This document shows positions 49,361 to 57,236 of a stretch of 64,000 nucleotides of DNA, piece by piece. The notes beneath the pieces were generated by a model. The model was not told the DNA's origin. It was given only the letters and a program-made list of their open reading frames with translations, and made no database searches. The stretch's first letter is position 1; every line of letters begins with the position of its first letter. The stretch comes from a bacterium. GTDB taxonomy: Bacteria; Oederibacteriota; CAKKQC01. The stretch spans positions 1 through 64,000 of the forward strand of contig CAKKQC010000038.1 of the NCBI GenBank assembly GCA_919901855.1, given 5' to 3'. The position numbers were made by a program, and so were the translations under genes.

Positions 49361-50542
49361 GTGGCGCGTTCCGGAAAGGGCTGTCTCGCCGGCGCGTCCC
49401 GGCTCGACATCACCCCGACGCTCCCGTGCATGCTGTCGGGCTACGCGGCTCGCAACCATCCGCACGTCGCGGTCCACGATCCGCTTTCCGTCCGCGCGCT
49501 CTACGTCCGCGACCCCCGGGGCGGCGAGGCGGTCGTCGTCGTCTCCGACATCCTCTGGTACGGGCAGGACGCCGCGACCCGCGCCCGCGCCGAGATCACG
49601 GCCCAGCTCGGGCTGCCGGCTTCGCGGGTGCTCCTGGCCGGAACCCATACCCACTCGGCCCCGTCGCCGGGCGGCCGCGTCCTGCGCGTGTTCGAGAAGC
49701 AGGGCATTTCGTGCGGCAACCCCGAGTGGGTTTCCCTCCTCGTGGCCCGGTCGGTCGCCGCGGTCGCGATCGCGAAGCTGCGGGCGCGTCCGGCCGTCTT
49801 CCGCGTTGCGCGCGGCGCGTCCCAGATCGGGATCAACCGCCGGGAGCGGAAGCCGGACGGGCGGATCGTCCTCGGGAAGAACCCGCAAGGCCCGTGCGAC
49901 CGCGAAATCGTGGGGCTGGCAATCGACGGGGTCGACCGCCAGCCCATCGCCCGTGTCGCGAACTTCGCGTGCCACGGCGTCGTGATGGGGCAGGAGAGCT
50001 ACCGGGTCTCCGGCGACTGGCCGGGGCTTGCCGCGCGCGTGATCGAGGCGCGACACCGCGGCGCGCCCTTCCTCCTCATCCAGGGCCCCGCCGGGAACAT
50101 CAATCCCCGGATCGGGCCGCAGAACTCGTTCCGCCCGGCCGTCGCGCTGGCGAACGAGTTCGCCCGGGATTTCCGCGCCGTCGAGCGGCGCTGGCGCGGG
50201 AGCCCGGCGGGCCGGGTGGCCGGACTGGAGCGGACGGTGGGCCTGCCGGCGAAGGGCGGCGGGAAGCTGCCCGTGGTCCTGCACCGGCTCGACCTCGGGC
50301 CGGTCCGGATCGTCTCATACCCGGGGGAGGCCTTTACCGAGACCGCGATGACGGTGAAGGCCGCGGCCGCCGGAGCGCGGCCGGTCATGGTCTCGACGGT
50401 CTCGGGATTCGGGGACCGGGGGTACGTGCCGGTCCGCGAGGTCTACACCGAGGGCGGGTACGAGGTGACGACGACGCCCTACGGCCCCGACGTCGAGGGC
50501 GTTCTCCGCGAAGCGCTGATCAGGCTGGCCACGGCCGCGTGA
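49361..50542 (+). CDS. Neutral/alkaline ceramidase-like N-terminal domain protein
   Basis: 393 residues beginning with GTG. It resembles the N-terminal amidase domain of neutral ceramidases: AGASRLDITPTLPCMLSGYA, then the zinc site LLAGTHTHSAPSPGGR, VANFACHGVVMG and LLIQGPAGNINPR. The C-terminal Ig-like domain of true ceramidases is absent. Many such short proteins occur in Planctomycetes-like genomes and have no known substrate. There is no signal peptide, unlike secreted ceramidases. Amide or N-acyl-sugar hydrolysis is plausible given the neighbouring kinase and aldolase-like proteins. Its stop overlaps the next gene start (GTGA). Confidence 0.82.
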   Translation: MARSGKGCLAGASRLDITPTLPCMLSGYAARNHPHVAVHDPLSVRALYVRDPRGGEAVVVVSDILWYGQDAATRARAEITAQLGLPASRVLLAGTHTHSAPSPGGRVLRVFEKQGISCGNPEWVSLLVARSVAAVAIAKLRARPAVFRVARGASQIGINRRERKPDGRIVLGKNPQGPCDREIVGLAIDGVDRQPIARVANFACHGVVMGQESYRVSGDWPGLAARVIEARHRGAPFLLIQGPAGNINPRIGPQNSFRPAVALANEFARDFRAVERRWRGSPAGRVAGLERTVGLPAKGGGKLPVVLHRLDLGPVRIVSYPGEAFTETAMTVKAAAAGARPVMVSTVSGFGDRGYVPVREVYTEGGYEVTTTPYGPDVEGVLREALIRLATAA

Positions 50543-51327
50543 CCGCGCTCGCCGCCCTGGTGCTCGCCGCCGGCGCGGCGCCGGCGCGCGAGGTCGGCCA
50601 CGCGGACCTCCTCACGCGGTTCGCGGCCGTGCACGCCCGCATCGAGTCCATCGCGGCGCGGGTCGAGGTCCGGATGACCCACAGCGTGACCGGTAGAACC
50701 TCGGAGGTCCCGCCGCCCGAGCGGTACGTCTTCAAGGTCAAGGCGATCCGGGATCCGAACCCGGCGGAGCGGACTGAGGAGTCCTGGATCATCGAGGCGC
50801 AGGGCATCCGCCCGAAAACCCCGCCCCTGCGCTACGCGTCGCGGAACGTCTGGACCCGGTCGCAGAACGGGGCGTGGGCGAGAAACCCCGCCTACCGGGA
50901 CGCGCTCGCGCTCAAGATGCTGGCGGTGGCGCGCGGCTGGGCGTTCCAGTACCTGGAGGACGTCCCCGAGCGCTGGCAGGAGCGGGCCAAGGTGAACATC
51001 CTCGACGGCGCTTATCGGTACGGCGGCATCCGGGCGTGGCGGCTCGAGGTCCTGCCGAAGTTCCGGGCCGTCCAGACGTCGTTGGCGTCCCGGTGGGAGG
51101 TCGTGATGTCGCACGACGGCCTGCCGCTCTACAGCCGGTCCACGGACCGCCAGGAGCGCGAGGTCACGGTGATAACGTCCCGGGACTGGCGGAAGGTGAA
51201 CGGGTGCCCCATCTCCCACGCCTTCACGATCGTCGTCCGCCCCCCGCAGGAGCGCCGTCCCGACGCCCCCGATCCGGTGACGACCCTCGACTGCCGGCTT
51301 TCGGACGTGGCGGTGGTCCTGAAGTGA
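50539..51327 (+). CDS. Exported protein of unknown function (LolA-like fold possible)
   Basis: 262 residues with a short signal peptide (VTALAALVLAAGAAPAREV). The rest is predicted beta-rich: ADLLTRFAAVHARIESIAARVEVRMTHS, then RNVWTRSQNGAWARNP and YRYGGIRAWRLEVLPKFRAVQ. The order of a helix followed by a long antiparallel sheet, and segments like WEVVMSHDGLPLYSRSTDRQ, resembles LolA/LolB-type or DUF1571-like periplasmic lipid-binding proteins, but the match is weak. It is coupled to the ceramidase-like gene by a GTGA overlap, so a role with lipid or amide substrates in the periplasm is conceivable. Confidence 0.65.
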   Translation: MTALAALVLAAGAAPAREVGHADLLTRFAAVHARIESIAARVEVRMTHSVTGRTSEVPPPERYVFKVKAIRDPNPAERTEESWIIEAQGIRPKTPPLRYASRNVWTRSQNGAWARNPAYRDALALKMLAVARGWAFQYLEDVPERWQERAKVNILDGAYRYGGIRAWRLEVLPKFRAVQTSLASRWEVVMSHDGLPLYSRSTDRQEREVTVITSRDWRKVNGCPISHAFTIVVRPPQERRPDAPDPVTTLDCRLSDVAVVLK

Positions 51328-51386
51328 GGGACACTCTTTCGATCATGCGATTCTCGGGAGAATCGCAGAATTGAAAGTACGTCCCC
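51328..51386. repeat. REP/MITE-like palindromic element
   Basis: A 59-base element between convergent genes. The outer arms, GGGACACTCTTTC and the reverse complement of GAAAGTACGTCCC, match at 10 of 13 positions. An inner perfect 9-bp stem with a 2-base loop (GCGATTCTC, GG, GAGAATCGC at 51347-51366) sits near the centre. The ends resemble those of repeats spread by IS200-like/REP-associated tyrosine transposases. No transposase is present in this window. Confidence 0.55.
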
Positions 51387-51391
51387 AGCAA

Positions 51392-52441
51392 CTACTCCTT
51401 CGGCGTGATCTTGGGGATGCCTTCGCCGGGGTCGAGGCCCCGGCGCTCGGCGATGACGATGCCGAGCATCTCGATCAGCAGGATCTCGAGCACGGGCATG
51501 TGCAGCTCGGCCACGCCCGGGAGATTCGGAAGCCGCCATACCTTCAGGCGCGGCCCCGGGGTCACGTCCCGGTTGGTCGCTAGAATGACCTTGCCGCCGA
51601 TGGCGACGACGTCCTGGGTGATTCCGATCGTGAGGGCGTCGGTGACGCCCGCGGGGGCGAAAGCGATCAACTCGCCGCCACGCTTCATGCTGGGCACCAG
51701 CCCGTGGCGGAAGCCCGCGCCCGTGTGCCCCGCCGCCCGGATGTGGCAGAGCTCGCGCAGGATCAGGGTGCCCTGCTGGACGGTCGCCAGCGACGGTCCC
51801 CGGCCGACGAAGTCCACATGGGGCGGCTCGCAGAGGAAGTCCGCGAGCGGCTCGACGGTCGCGCGCCAGTCCCGGAAGAGGGCGGTCATCGCGTCCGGGA
51901 TCGGCGCGAACGAGGCGAGGGCCCCCGCCAGGTCGAGGCCCCCGAGCCGGGAAGCCATGAGGATGGCCGCGGCGATCGTGTTGGTGTACGTCTTGTTCGT
52001 CGTGCTCGCCTCCGCCCCCGCGAGGAGCGGGAGGACGGCGGCCGCCGACTTCGCCAGCGAGCTCGCCTCGTCGTTCGTGATCGCGACGAAGGGGACCGTG
52101 CCCTTCCAGCCGTCGACGATGCACTTGACCTCCGGGCTCTCACCGGACTGCGAGACCAGGACGGGGAGGAAGGCGTCACGCGGGCGGTCGAGCCGGTAAT
52201 ACAGGTACTCGCCCGCGTCCACGGCGTGGGCGGGGAGGCCCCGGAGCGAGAGCATGTAGGCCGCCGGGAGCGAGGCGCACAGCGAGGAGCCCATGCCGAT
52301 GAACATGACGCTCCGGGGGCCGCTCGCAAGCAGGGGGTCGAGGCGCCGGAGCGGGGAGTCGGGCCCCCCGTAGGCGGCCAGCAGCCGCCCGAGGGCCTCG
52401 GGCTGGGTCAGGGCTTCCCGTTCGAACGCGCTCATCTTCAT
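51392..52441 (-). CDS. SIS-domain protein, GlmS isomerase-like
   Basis: 349 residues with two SIS (sugar isomerase) domains. The first has SVMFIGMGSSLCASLPAAYML and the phosphosugar-binding LVSQSGESPEVKCIVDGW; the second VDFVGRGPSLATVQQGTLILREL and AGFRHGLVPSMKRGGELI, the counterpart of the GxFRHGP motif in GlmS/FrlB/AgaS. There is no glutaminase domain, so it is a stand-alone phosphosugar isomerase or deglycase. The start at ATG 52441 is fixed by TAGAAT 7 bases upstream; the longer frame from 52477 covers that promoter. It is single-gene and diverges from the Gfo/Idh-isomerase operon. Confidence 0.88.
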   Translation of the reverse strand: MKMSAFEREALTQPEALGRLLAAYGGPDSPLRRLDPLLASGPRSVMFIGMGSSLCASLPAAYMLSLRGLPAHAVDAGEYLYYRLDRPRDAFLPVLVSQSGESPEVKCIVDGWKGTVPFVAITNDEASSLAKSAAAVLPLLAGAEASTTNKTYTNTIAAAILMASRLGGLDLAGALASFAPIPDAMTALFRDWRATVEPLADFLCEPPHVDFVGRGPSLATVQQGTLILRELCHIRAAGHTGAGFRHGLVPSMKRGGELIAFAPAGVTDALTIGITQDVVAIGGKVILATNRDVTPGPRLKVWRLPNLPGVAELHMPVLEILLIEMLGIVIAERRGLDPGEGIPKITPKE

Positions 52442-52448
52442 GGCGTCC

Positions 52449-52454
52449 ATTCTA
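52449..52454 (-). promoter_or_regulatory. -10 element, leaderless
   Basis: Minus-strand TAGAAT, spacer GGACGCC, then ATG 52441. An in-frame ATG inside the hexamer region is rejected. Confidence 0.55.
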
Positions 52455-52470
52455 TCCGGAGAGTGCAGCA

Positions 52471-52500
52471 TTGACACGTTGCAGGGGCAGGCGCGAAGAT
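52471..52500 (+). promoter_or_regulatory. Sigma-70-like promoter, TTGACA / GAAGAT
   Basis: TTGACA at 52471-52476 and GAAGAT at 52495-52500 are separated by 18 bases. The leader that follows carries a GGGAGG ribosome binding site before ATG 52556, so this operon uses the conventional leadered arrangement. Confidence 0.4.
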
Positions 52501-52555
52501 ACGGTCCGTCTTTGACTCACGACACGCCGGCCGGCCGGCTCTGGGAGGACGAGCG

Positions 52556-53725
52556 ATGCACGAGCTCCGCGTAGGGATGGTCGGGTACAAGTTCATGGGA
52601 AAGGCGCACTCCAACGCCTGGGTCCGCGCCAACCAGTTCTTCGATCCCGGGATCAAGGCGGTCATGCGCGCCGTGTGCGGCCGCGACGAGGGGGCGGCCC
52701 GCGCATTCGCCGAGAACTGGGGCTGGCAGACCGTCGAGACCGACTGGCGCCGGCTTGTCGCGCGCCCGGACATCGACGTCGTGGACATCGTGACGCCGAA
52801 CAACCTGCATCCCGTGATCGCGATCGAGGCGGCGAAGCAGGGCAAGCACGTGCTCTGCGAGAAGCCCCTCGCCCGGAGCCTGGCGGAGGCGCGGAAGATG
52901 CTCGCGGCCGTACGGGCGGCGAAGGTCATGAGCATGGCGTGGCAGAACTACCGGCGCGTCCCCGCCGTCCAGCTCGCGCGCCAGCTCGTGGAGCAGGGCA
53001 AGCTCGGCCGGATCTTCCACGTCCGCGCCGTCTACCTCCAGTCGTGGATCATCGATCCTTCCGTGCCCCTCATCTGGCGGCTCGACGCCAAGGTTGCGGG
53101 GTCGGGGTCGCACGGCGACCTCAACGCGCACATCATCGACACGGCCCGGTTCATCACCGGCCTGGAGCCGGTCGAGGTCGCGGCCCACATGGAGACCTTC
53201 ATCAAGGAGCGCCCGCTCGGCCGGATGACCGGCGGGCTGGCCACGGCCCGGGCGGGTGGCGGACGGAAGGGCAAGGTAACGGTGGACGACGCCGTTATCT
53301 CGCTGGCGAGGTTCTCGAACGGCGCGGTCGGCACCTTCGAGGCGACCCGGTTCGCGTCGGGGCACCACAACGCCCTCGGCATCGAGGTCAACGGGTCGAA
53401 GGGCGCGATCATGTTCGAGTTCGAGCGCATGAACGAGCTGAAGTATTTCAACTCGGCTGATCCGCCGAACGTCCAGGGATTCCGGACGATCCAGGCCACG
53501 GTGCCGGGCCAGCACGAGTACGTCTCGGCGTGGTGGCCTCCCGGCCACGTGATCGGCTACGAGCACCCGTTCGTTCACCAGTGCGTGGACTTCATGAAGG
53601 CGGTCAAGGCGGGCAAGCCGGCGCAGCCGGACTTCCTGGACTCGACCCGCAACCAGGCCGTCCTGGAAGCGATGTCGCTTTCCGCGAAACGCCACCGTTG
53701 GGTCAGCGTCCCGAAGATCAAGTAG
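52556..53725 (+). CDS. Gfo/Idh/MocA-family oxidoreductase
   Basis: 389 residues. N-terminal Rossmann fold (RVGMVGYKFMGKAHSNAWVR), then DVVDIVTPNNLHPVIAIEAA and the cofactor-binding VLCEKPLARSLAEA. In the C-terminal domain, SGSHGDLNAHIIDTARFITG holds the conserved HxxD/H catalytic arrangement of inositol 2-dehydrogenase relatives. The product presumably oxidises an inositol, sugar or sugar derivative with NAD(P). It precedes a sugar phosphate isomerase/epimerase gene by 12 bases, the same pairing seen in iolG-iolE-like catabolic operons. A strong GGGAGG precedes the ATG. Confidence 0.9.
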   Translation: MHELRVGMVGYKFMGKAHSNAWVRANQFFDPGIKAVMRAVCGRDEGAARAFAENWGWQTVETDWRRLVARPDIDVVDIVTPNNLHPVIAIEAAKQGKHVLCEKPLARSLAEARKMLAAVRAAKVMSMAWQNYRRVPAVQLARQLVEQGKLGRIFHVRAVYLQSWIIDPSVPLIWRLDAKVAGSGSHGDLNAHIIDTARFITGLEPVEVAAHMETFIKERPLGRMTGGLATARAGGGRKGKVTVDDAVISLARFSNGAVGTFEATRFASGHHNALGIEVNGSKGAIMFEFERMNELKYFNSADPPNVQGFRTIQATVPGQHEYVSAWWPPGHVIGYEHPFVHQCVDFMKAVKAGKPAQPDFLDSTRNQAVLEAMSLSAKRHRWVSVPKIK

Positions 53726-53737
53726 AAGGAGGACATC

Positions 53738-54727
53738 ATGGCGAGACCGGTTACTCTTTTCACGGGACAGTGGGCGGATCTGCCCCTCGAGGTGCTGGCG
53801 AAGAAGGCGAAGGGCTGGGGCTATGACGGCCTCGAGCTCGCGTGCTGGGGCGACCACATGGACGTCGAGAAGGCGGCGAAGGACAAGGCCTACGCGAAGG
53901 GCCGCCACGATCTGCTGAAAAAGAACGGGCTCAAGGTCTGGGCGATCTCGGCCCACCTCGCGGGTCAGATGGTCTGCGACCCCAACGACGCGCGCTCCGA
54001 CGGGCTCGCGCCGAAGGCCCTCGCCGGCAAGCCCGAGGAGAAGCGGAAGTGGGCGATCGAGACCATGAAGACGACGGCGCGCGCCGCCGCCAACCTGGGG
54101 CTCAAGGTCGTCAACGGGTTCACGGGGTCGCCGATCTGGCACCTCCTCTACCAGTTCCCGCCGACCTCGGCGAAGATGATCGACGACGGATTCAAGCGGT
54201 TCGCCGATCTCTGGAATCCCATCCTCGATGTCTACAAGCAGGTGGGGGTGAAGTTCGCGCTCGAGGTGCACCCGACCGAGATCGCGTTCGACATCGTGAC
54301 CGCCGAGCGGGCGCTCAAGGCCCTCCAGGGGCGGCCCGAGTTCGGGTTCAACTTCGATCCCTCGCACCTGCACTGGCAGCTCGTGGACCCCGTGGCGTTC
54401 ATCCGGGAGTTCCCGGACCGGATCTTCCACGTACACATGAAGGATGCGGCGGTCACGCTGGACGGCCGGACCGGGATCCTGGGCAGCCATCTCGGGTTCG
54501 GGGACGCGCGGCGCGGTTGGGACTTCCGGAGCCTCGGCCACGGCGGGGTCAAGTTCGAGGAGATCATCCGGGCGCTGAACCACGCCGGCTACCAGGGGCC
54601 GCTCTCGGTCGAGTGGGAGGATTCGGGCATGGACCGCGAGCACGGCGCCCGCGAGGCCTGCGAGTTCGTGCGGAAGGTCGATTTCAAGCCCTCGGCCGTG
54701 TCTTTCGAGGCCGGATTCGAGAAATAA
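53738..54727 (+). CDS. Sugar phosphate isomerase/epimerase (xylose isomerase-like TIM barrel)
   Basis: 329 residues of the AP_endonuc_2 / xylose isomerase-like family. [35 protein letters not shown] is the first barrel segment. Metal ligands typical of the family are visible: E in [16 protein letters not shown] and H in [14 protein letters not shown] in [11 protein letters not shown] in [12 protein letters not shown]. These give the usual Glu-Asp-His-Glu set for divalent metal. Closest characterised types are IolE/IolI and D-psicose/tagatose epimerase; the exact reaction is unknown. AAGGAGG precedes the ATG. It shares an operon with the Gfo/Idh gene. Confidence 0.88.
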   Translation: MARPVTLFTGQWADLPLEVLAKKAKGWGYDGLELACWGDHMDVEKAAKDKAYAKGRHDLLKKNGLKVWAISAHLAGQMVCDPNDARSDGLAPKALAGKPEEKRKWAIETMKTTARAAANLGLKVVNGFTGSPIWHLLYQFPPTSAKMIDDGFKRFADLWNPILDVYKQVGVKFALEVHPTEIAFDIVTAERALKALQGRPEFGFNFDPSHLHWQLVDPVAFIREFPDRIFHVHMKDAAVTLDGRTGILGSHLGFGDARRGWDFRSLGHGGVKFEEIIRALNHAGYQGPLSVEWEDSGMDREHGAREACEFVRKVDFKPSAVSFEAGFEK

Positions 54728-54803
54728 CCGGGGGGCCATGAGCGTTACCACACCCAGGACCGCCGCCGGGTGACCGGGCGCGTCAGGTCCGAGGAGGCAC
54801 ACG

Positions 54804-55403
54804 ATGGCATTCGAGGTACCGAAGCTCCCGTACGTGACCGACGCGCTCGAGCCGCACATGGACAAGGCGACGGTCGAGATCCACTGGGGCAAGCATCACC
54901 AGACCTACTGCACCAACCTCAACAAGGCGCTCGAGAGCGCGCCGGACCTGGCGAAGCTGCCGGTCGAGGAGCTGCTCCGGGACCTGACGAAGGTGCCCGA
55001 GGCCATCCGTACCGCCGTGAGAAACCACGGCGGGGGATACGCCAACCACAACTTCTGGTGGGCCGGCATGGCGCCGGGCCAGGGCGGCGCGCCGTCGGGG
55101 AAGATCGGGGACGCGATCAACGGCGCGTTCGGGTCGTTCGACAAGCTCAAGGAGCAGATGACGGCGAAGTCCGTCGGCCACTTCGGCAGCGGCTGGGGCT
55201 GGCTCGTTTCCAACAAGGGGAAGCTCGAGGTGATCTCGACGCCGAACCAGGACAGCCCGGTCTCGGCCGGGTTCGTGCCCCTGCTGGTCGTGGACGTCTG
55301 GGAGCACGCGTACTATCTCAAGTACCAGAACCGCCGGGCGGACTTCGTGGCCGCGTGGTGGAACCTGGTCAACTGGGACGAGGTGGCGAAGCGTCTTCCT
55401 TAG
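54804..55403 (+). CDS. sodA/sodB: Fe/Mn superoxide dismutase
   Basis: 199 residues, the usual length for a cytoplasmic iron/manganese superoxide dismutase. All four metal ligands are present: H27 ([11 protein letters not shown]), H82 ([10 protein letters not shown]), D164 and H168 ([17 protein letters not shown]). The enzyme converts superoxide to oxygen and hydrogen peroxide and implies at least occasional oxygen exposure of the host. Whether it prefers Fe or Mn cannot be decided from the visible second-shell residues. A strong GAGGAGG lies before the ATG. It is separated from the preceding isomerase gene by 76 bases with no clear terminator. Confidence 0.95.
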   Translation: MAFEVPKLPYVTDALEPHMDKATVEIHWGKHHQTYCTNLNKALESAPDLAKLPVEELLRDLTKVPEAIRTAVRNHGGGYANHNFWWAGMAPGQGGAPSGKIGDAINGAFGSFDKLKEQMTAKSVGHFGSGWGWLVSNKGKLEVISTPNQDSPVSAGFVPLLVVDVWEHAYYLKYQNRRADFVAAWWNLVNWDEVAKRLP

Positions 55404-55472
55404 AAACCTTGGCCGGATGCCTTACAGCTCGAGACACTCACGGCACGCCGGGAACGTCTAACAGGTAACGTG

Positions 55473-56471
55473 ATGACGAGCTGCCGGCCCCGGTTCCCTG
55501 GTGTGACGCGACGTCTGGCGTTGGTGCTGGCGATGGTGCCGGCGGCGGCGTGGGCGAAGACCGACGTCGCGATCCACGACGACATGGCGATCGGGATCAA
55601 CCGCTACCTGACCAACGATCTCGACCTGGAGGTGGCGCCGGACCCCGGGTTCTCGGGCGATCTCAACTACGGCACGAACCGGTCGACGACCCCGGTTGCG
55701 GAATCGACGCACCAATTCGGCTTCGGGTTATGGGGGGCGTTCGGCCCCGTGGTCTCGGTGTCGGGGCGGTACTCGCACTACACGGGCGAGAGAGCTCCCG
55801 TCGTGAACGGGTTCGGGGACGTCGTCGGGGCCGCGGACGAGCGCATCGGGAACTCGACGCTGGGGCTGAAGCTCGGAATCAAGCTCGTGCACCCGGGCGA
55901 GGACGACGAGATTCCGATGACGGTCCGGCTGGACCTCGGCGCGGCGGGAGGCTCGGAATCGATGCCGCTCTTCATCGGCACGGCGGACCCGGCGACGTGG
56001 CGCAAGCTCCGCCAGACGTTCGACATCCGGGACCGCGTGTACTCGATCGGCGTCTTGGTCAAGGCCGGCGGCACGTCGCTGACCGCGGCCCACTATCGCC
56101 ATCACTACACCGACAACTTCGCCGACGTCGAGGCCGCATTCCTGGCCCAGGCCCGGACGAAGCCCCTCCTGCGTCCCCTGATCCTGGGCACGCTGTCGGG
56201 GATCCGGTACAACGCCATGGCGACCGCCCGGGGCCAGCCCAGGTACGATTCCTTCGTAGGGATGACCCAGCGTGTCGGGCCGGACTGGTCGGTGACGGCC
56301 TCTTTCGACTATCAGGACATGACGGAGCAGGGCGCGATCGCGCGCCAGCCGATGGTGGACGTCGCGTGGGAGGCGGCCTCGTGGATCGAGGTAAGGCTCG
56401 GCAGCTACTGGGTGAACCAGTTTCACGGGAATACCCGCTACACGACGACGGGCGTGTCCTTCTATTTCTAG
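55473..56471 (+). CDS. Exported outer-membrane beta-barrel protein of unknown function
   Basis: 332 residues. The signal peptide (TRRLALVLAMVPAAAWAKTD) is clear. The mature part consists of alternating hydrophobic/polar strands (FGFGLWGAFGPVVSVSGRYSHY, NSTLGLKLGIKLV, DWSVTASFDYQDM, ASWIEVRLGSYWVNQF) and ends in aromatic TTTGVSFYF, the usual C-terminal phenylalanine recognised by BamA. No family was recognised. GTG 55470 is an alternative start. It is followed after 31 bases by a secreted DUF3106-like protein with its own AGGAGG, so the two are likely co-transcribed. Confidence 0.75.
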   Translation: MTSCRPRFPGVTRRLALVLAMVPAAAWAKTDVAIHDDMAIGINRYLTNDLDLEVAPDPGFSGDLNYGTNRSTTPVAESTHQFGFGLWGAFGPVVSVSGRYSHYTGERAPVVNGFGDVVGAADERIGNSTLGLKLGIKLVHPGEDDEIPMTVRLDLGAAGGSESMPLFIGTADPATWRKLRQTFDIRDRVYSIGVLVKAGGTSLTAAHYRHHYTDNFADVEAAFLAQARTKPLLRPLILGTLSGIRYNAMATARGQPRYDSFVGMTQRVGPDWSVTASFDYQDMTEQGAIARQPMVDVAWEAASWIEVRLGSYWVNQFHGNTRYTTTGVSFYF

Positions 56472-56502
56472 TCGCGTGCCACTCAACAGGAGGAAACCAC
56501 GT

Positions 56503-57105
56503 ATGGAGAATCGAAGCGGTCAATGGTGGACGGTGCTGGCCATGGCGATGCTGGCGGGAAGTCTCGCGCTCGCCGCGCCGGCGACGCCGGCGGTGCCGGG
56601 AGGCGGGAATCCCAACACGGACAATACACACGCGGCGACCCCGGCGGTCCCGGCTGTGGACGACATGGACGACCGGGACGCCGGCGACCTGCTCGGCCAG
56701 GATCCCGCCCTGCGGGACGAAGCGAAGGCGAAGTGGGACGCGATGACTCCGGAGCAGCGGGAGCAGTTCCTGAAGGACCATCCCCGGCTGGCGAAGCGCA
56801 TGCTGAAGCGCACATGGGACAAGATGACGCCCGCGGAGCGGTCGCAGTTCATCCGCAACCATCCGGAGCTGCGGGAGCGGCTGATGGCGCGGTGGCAGGG
56901 CATGACCCCCGAGGAGCGCAAGGCGTTCCTGGACAAGCATCCCCGGATCGCCAAGCGGGCGGCGCACCGGATGCGGACGGAGCGGGGCGAGCGGCCGGGC
57001 AAGCACGGCGACAAGGGCGTCCGCGACCACGGCGCCGGCGAGGGGCGCAACGGGGTGGGCCAGGGCGGCCAGCATCGCGCGCCCGCGGGCGGACCCAAGA
57101 AGTAG
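56503..57105 (+). CDS. Exported DUF3106-like protein with HP repeats
   Basis: 200 residues. A signal peptide (WWTVLAMAMLAGSLALAAPA) is followed by three imperfect repeats of about 32-34 residues, each with WDxMTPEQRxQFLKDHPRLxxR or a close variant, which is the DUF3106-type helical pattern. The C-terminus is glycine- and histidine-rich (GKHGDKGVRDHG) and could bind metal. AGGAGG (56488-56493 region) is strong and rules out the start at 56476. The protein is probably periplasmic; related proteins are annotated only as hypothetical. A hairpin terminator follows. Confidence 0.75.
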   Translation: MENRSGQWWTVLAMAMLAGSLALAAPATPAVPGGGNPNTDNTHAATPAVPAVDDMDDRDAGDLLGQDPALRDEAKAKWDAMTPEQREQFLKDHPRLAKRMLKRTWDKMTPAERSQFIRNHPELRERLMARWQGMTPEERKAFLDKHPRIAKRAAHRMRTERGERPGKHGDKGVRDHGAGEGRNGVGQGGQHRAPAGGPKK

Positions 57106-57128
57106 ACGACACGGCAAGGCCACGGGGG

Positions 57129-57159
57129 GCGGGGGCCGGGACTCAAGTCCGGCCCCCGC
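57129..57159 (+). terminator. GC-rich hairpin terminator
   Basis: A near-perfect inverted repeat (GCGGGGGCCGGGACT against AGTCCGGCCCCCGC, one bulged G) starts 24 bases after the DUF3106-like stop. It has no long T run, as expected for very GC-rich genomes, but its strength and position fit transcription termination. Confidence 0.6.
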
Positions 57160-57224
57160 TTCAGCCCGGGTTCGGATAACGGTTGCACGTTTGCCTTTGC
57201 CGTACGTTGCCGCCGAAGCGGCGG

Positions 57225-57230
57225 TAAGAT
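57225..57230 (+). promoter_or_regulatory. -10 element, leaderless GTG
   Basis: TAAGAT, spacer CAGGCG (6 bases), GTG 57237. No -35 hexamer is recognisable at 16-18 bases upstream. Confidence 0.5.
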
Positions 57231-57236
57231 CAGGCG

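Noticed and set aside
47526-53725. A complete sulfoquinovose-type (isomerase, kinase, aldolase, dehydrogenase) pathway
   Set aside because: The gene types superficially match, but the aldolase-like protein lacks its lysine, genes are in separate units and no sulfoquinovosidase or sulfonate exporter is present.
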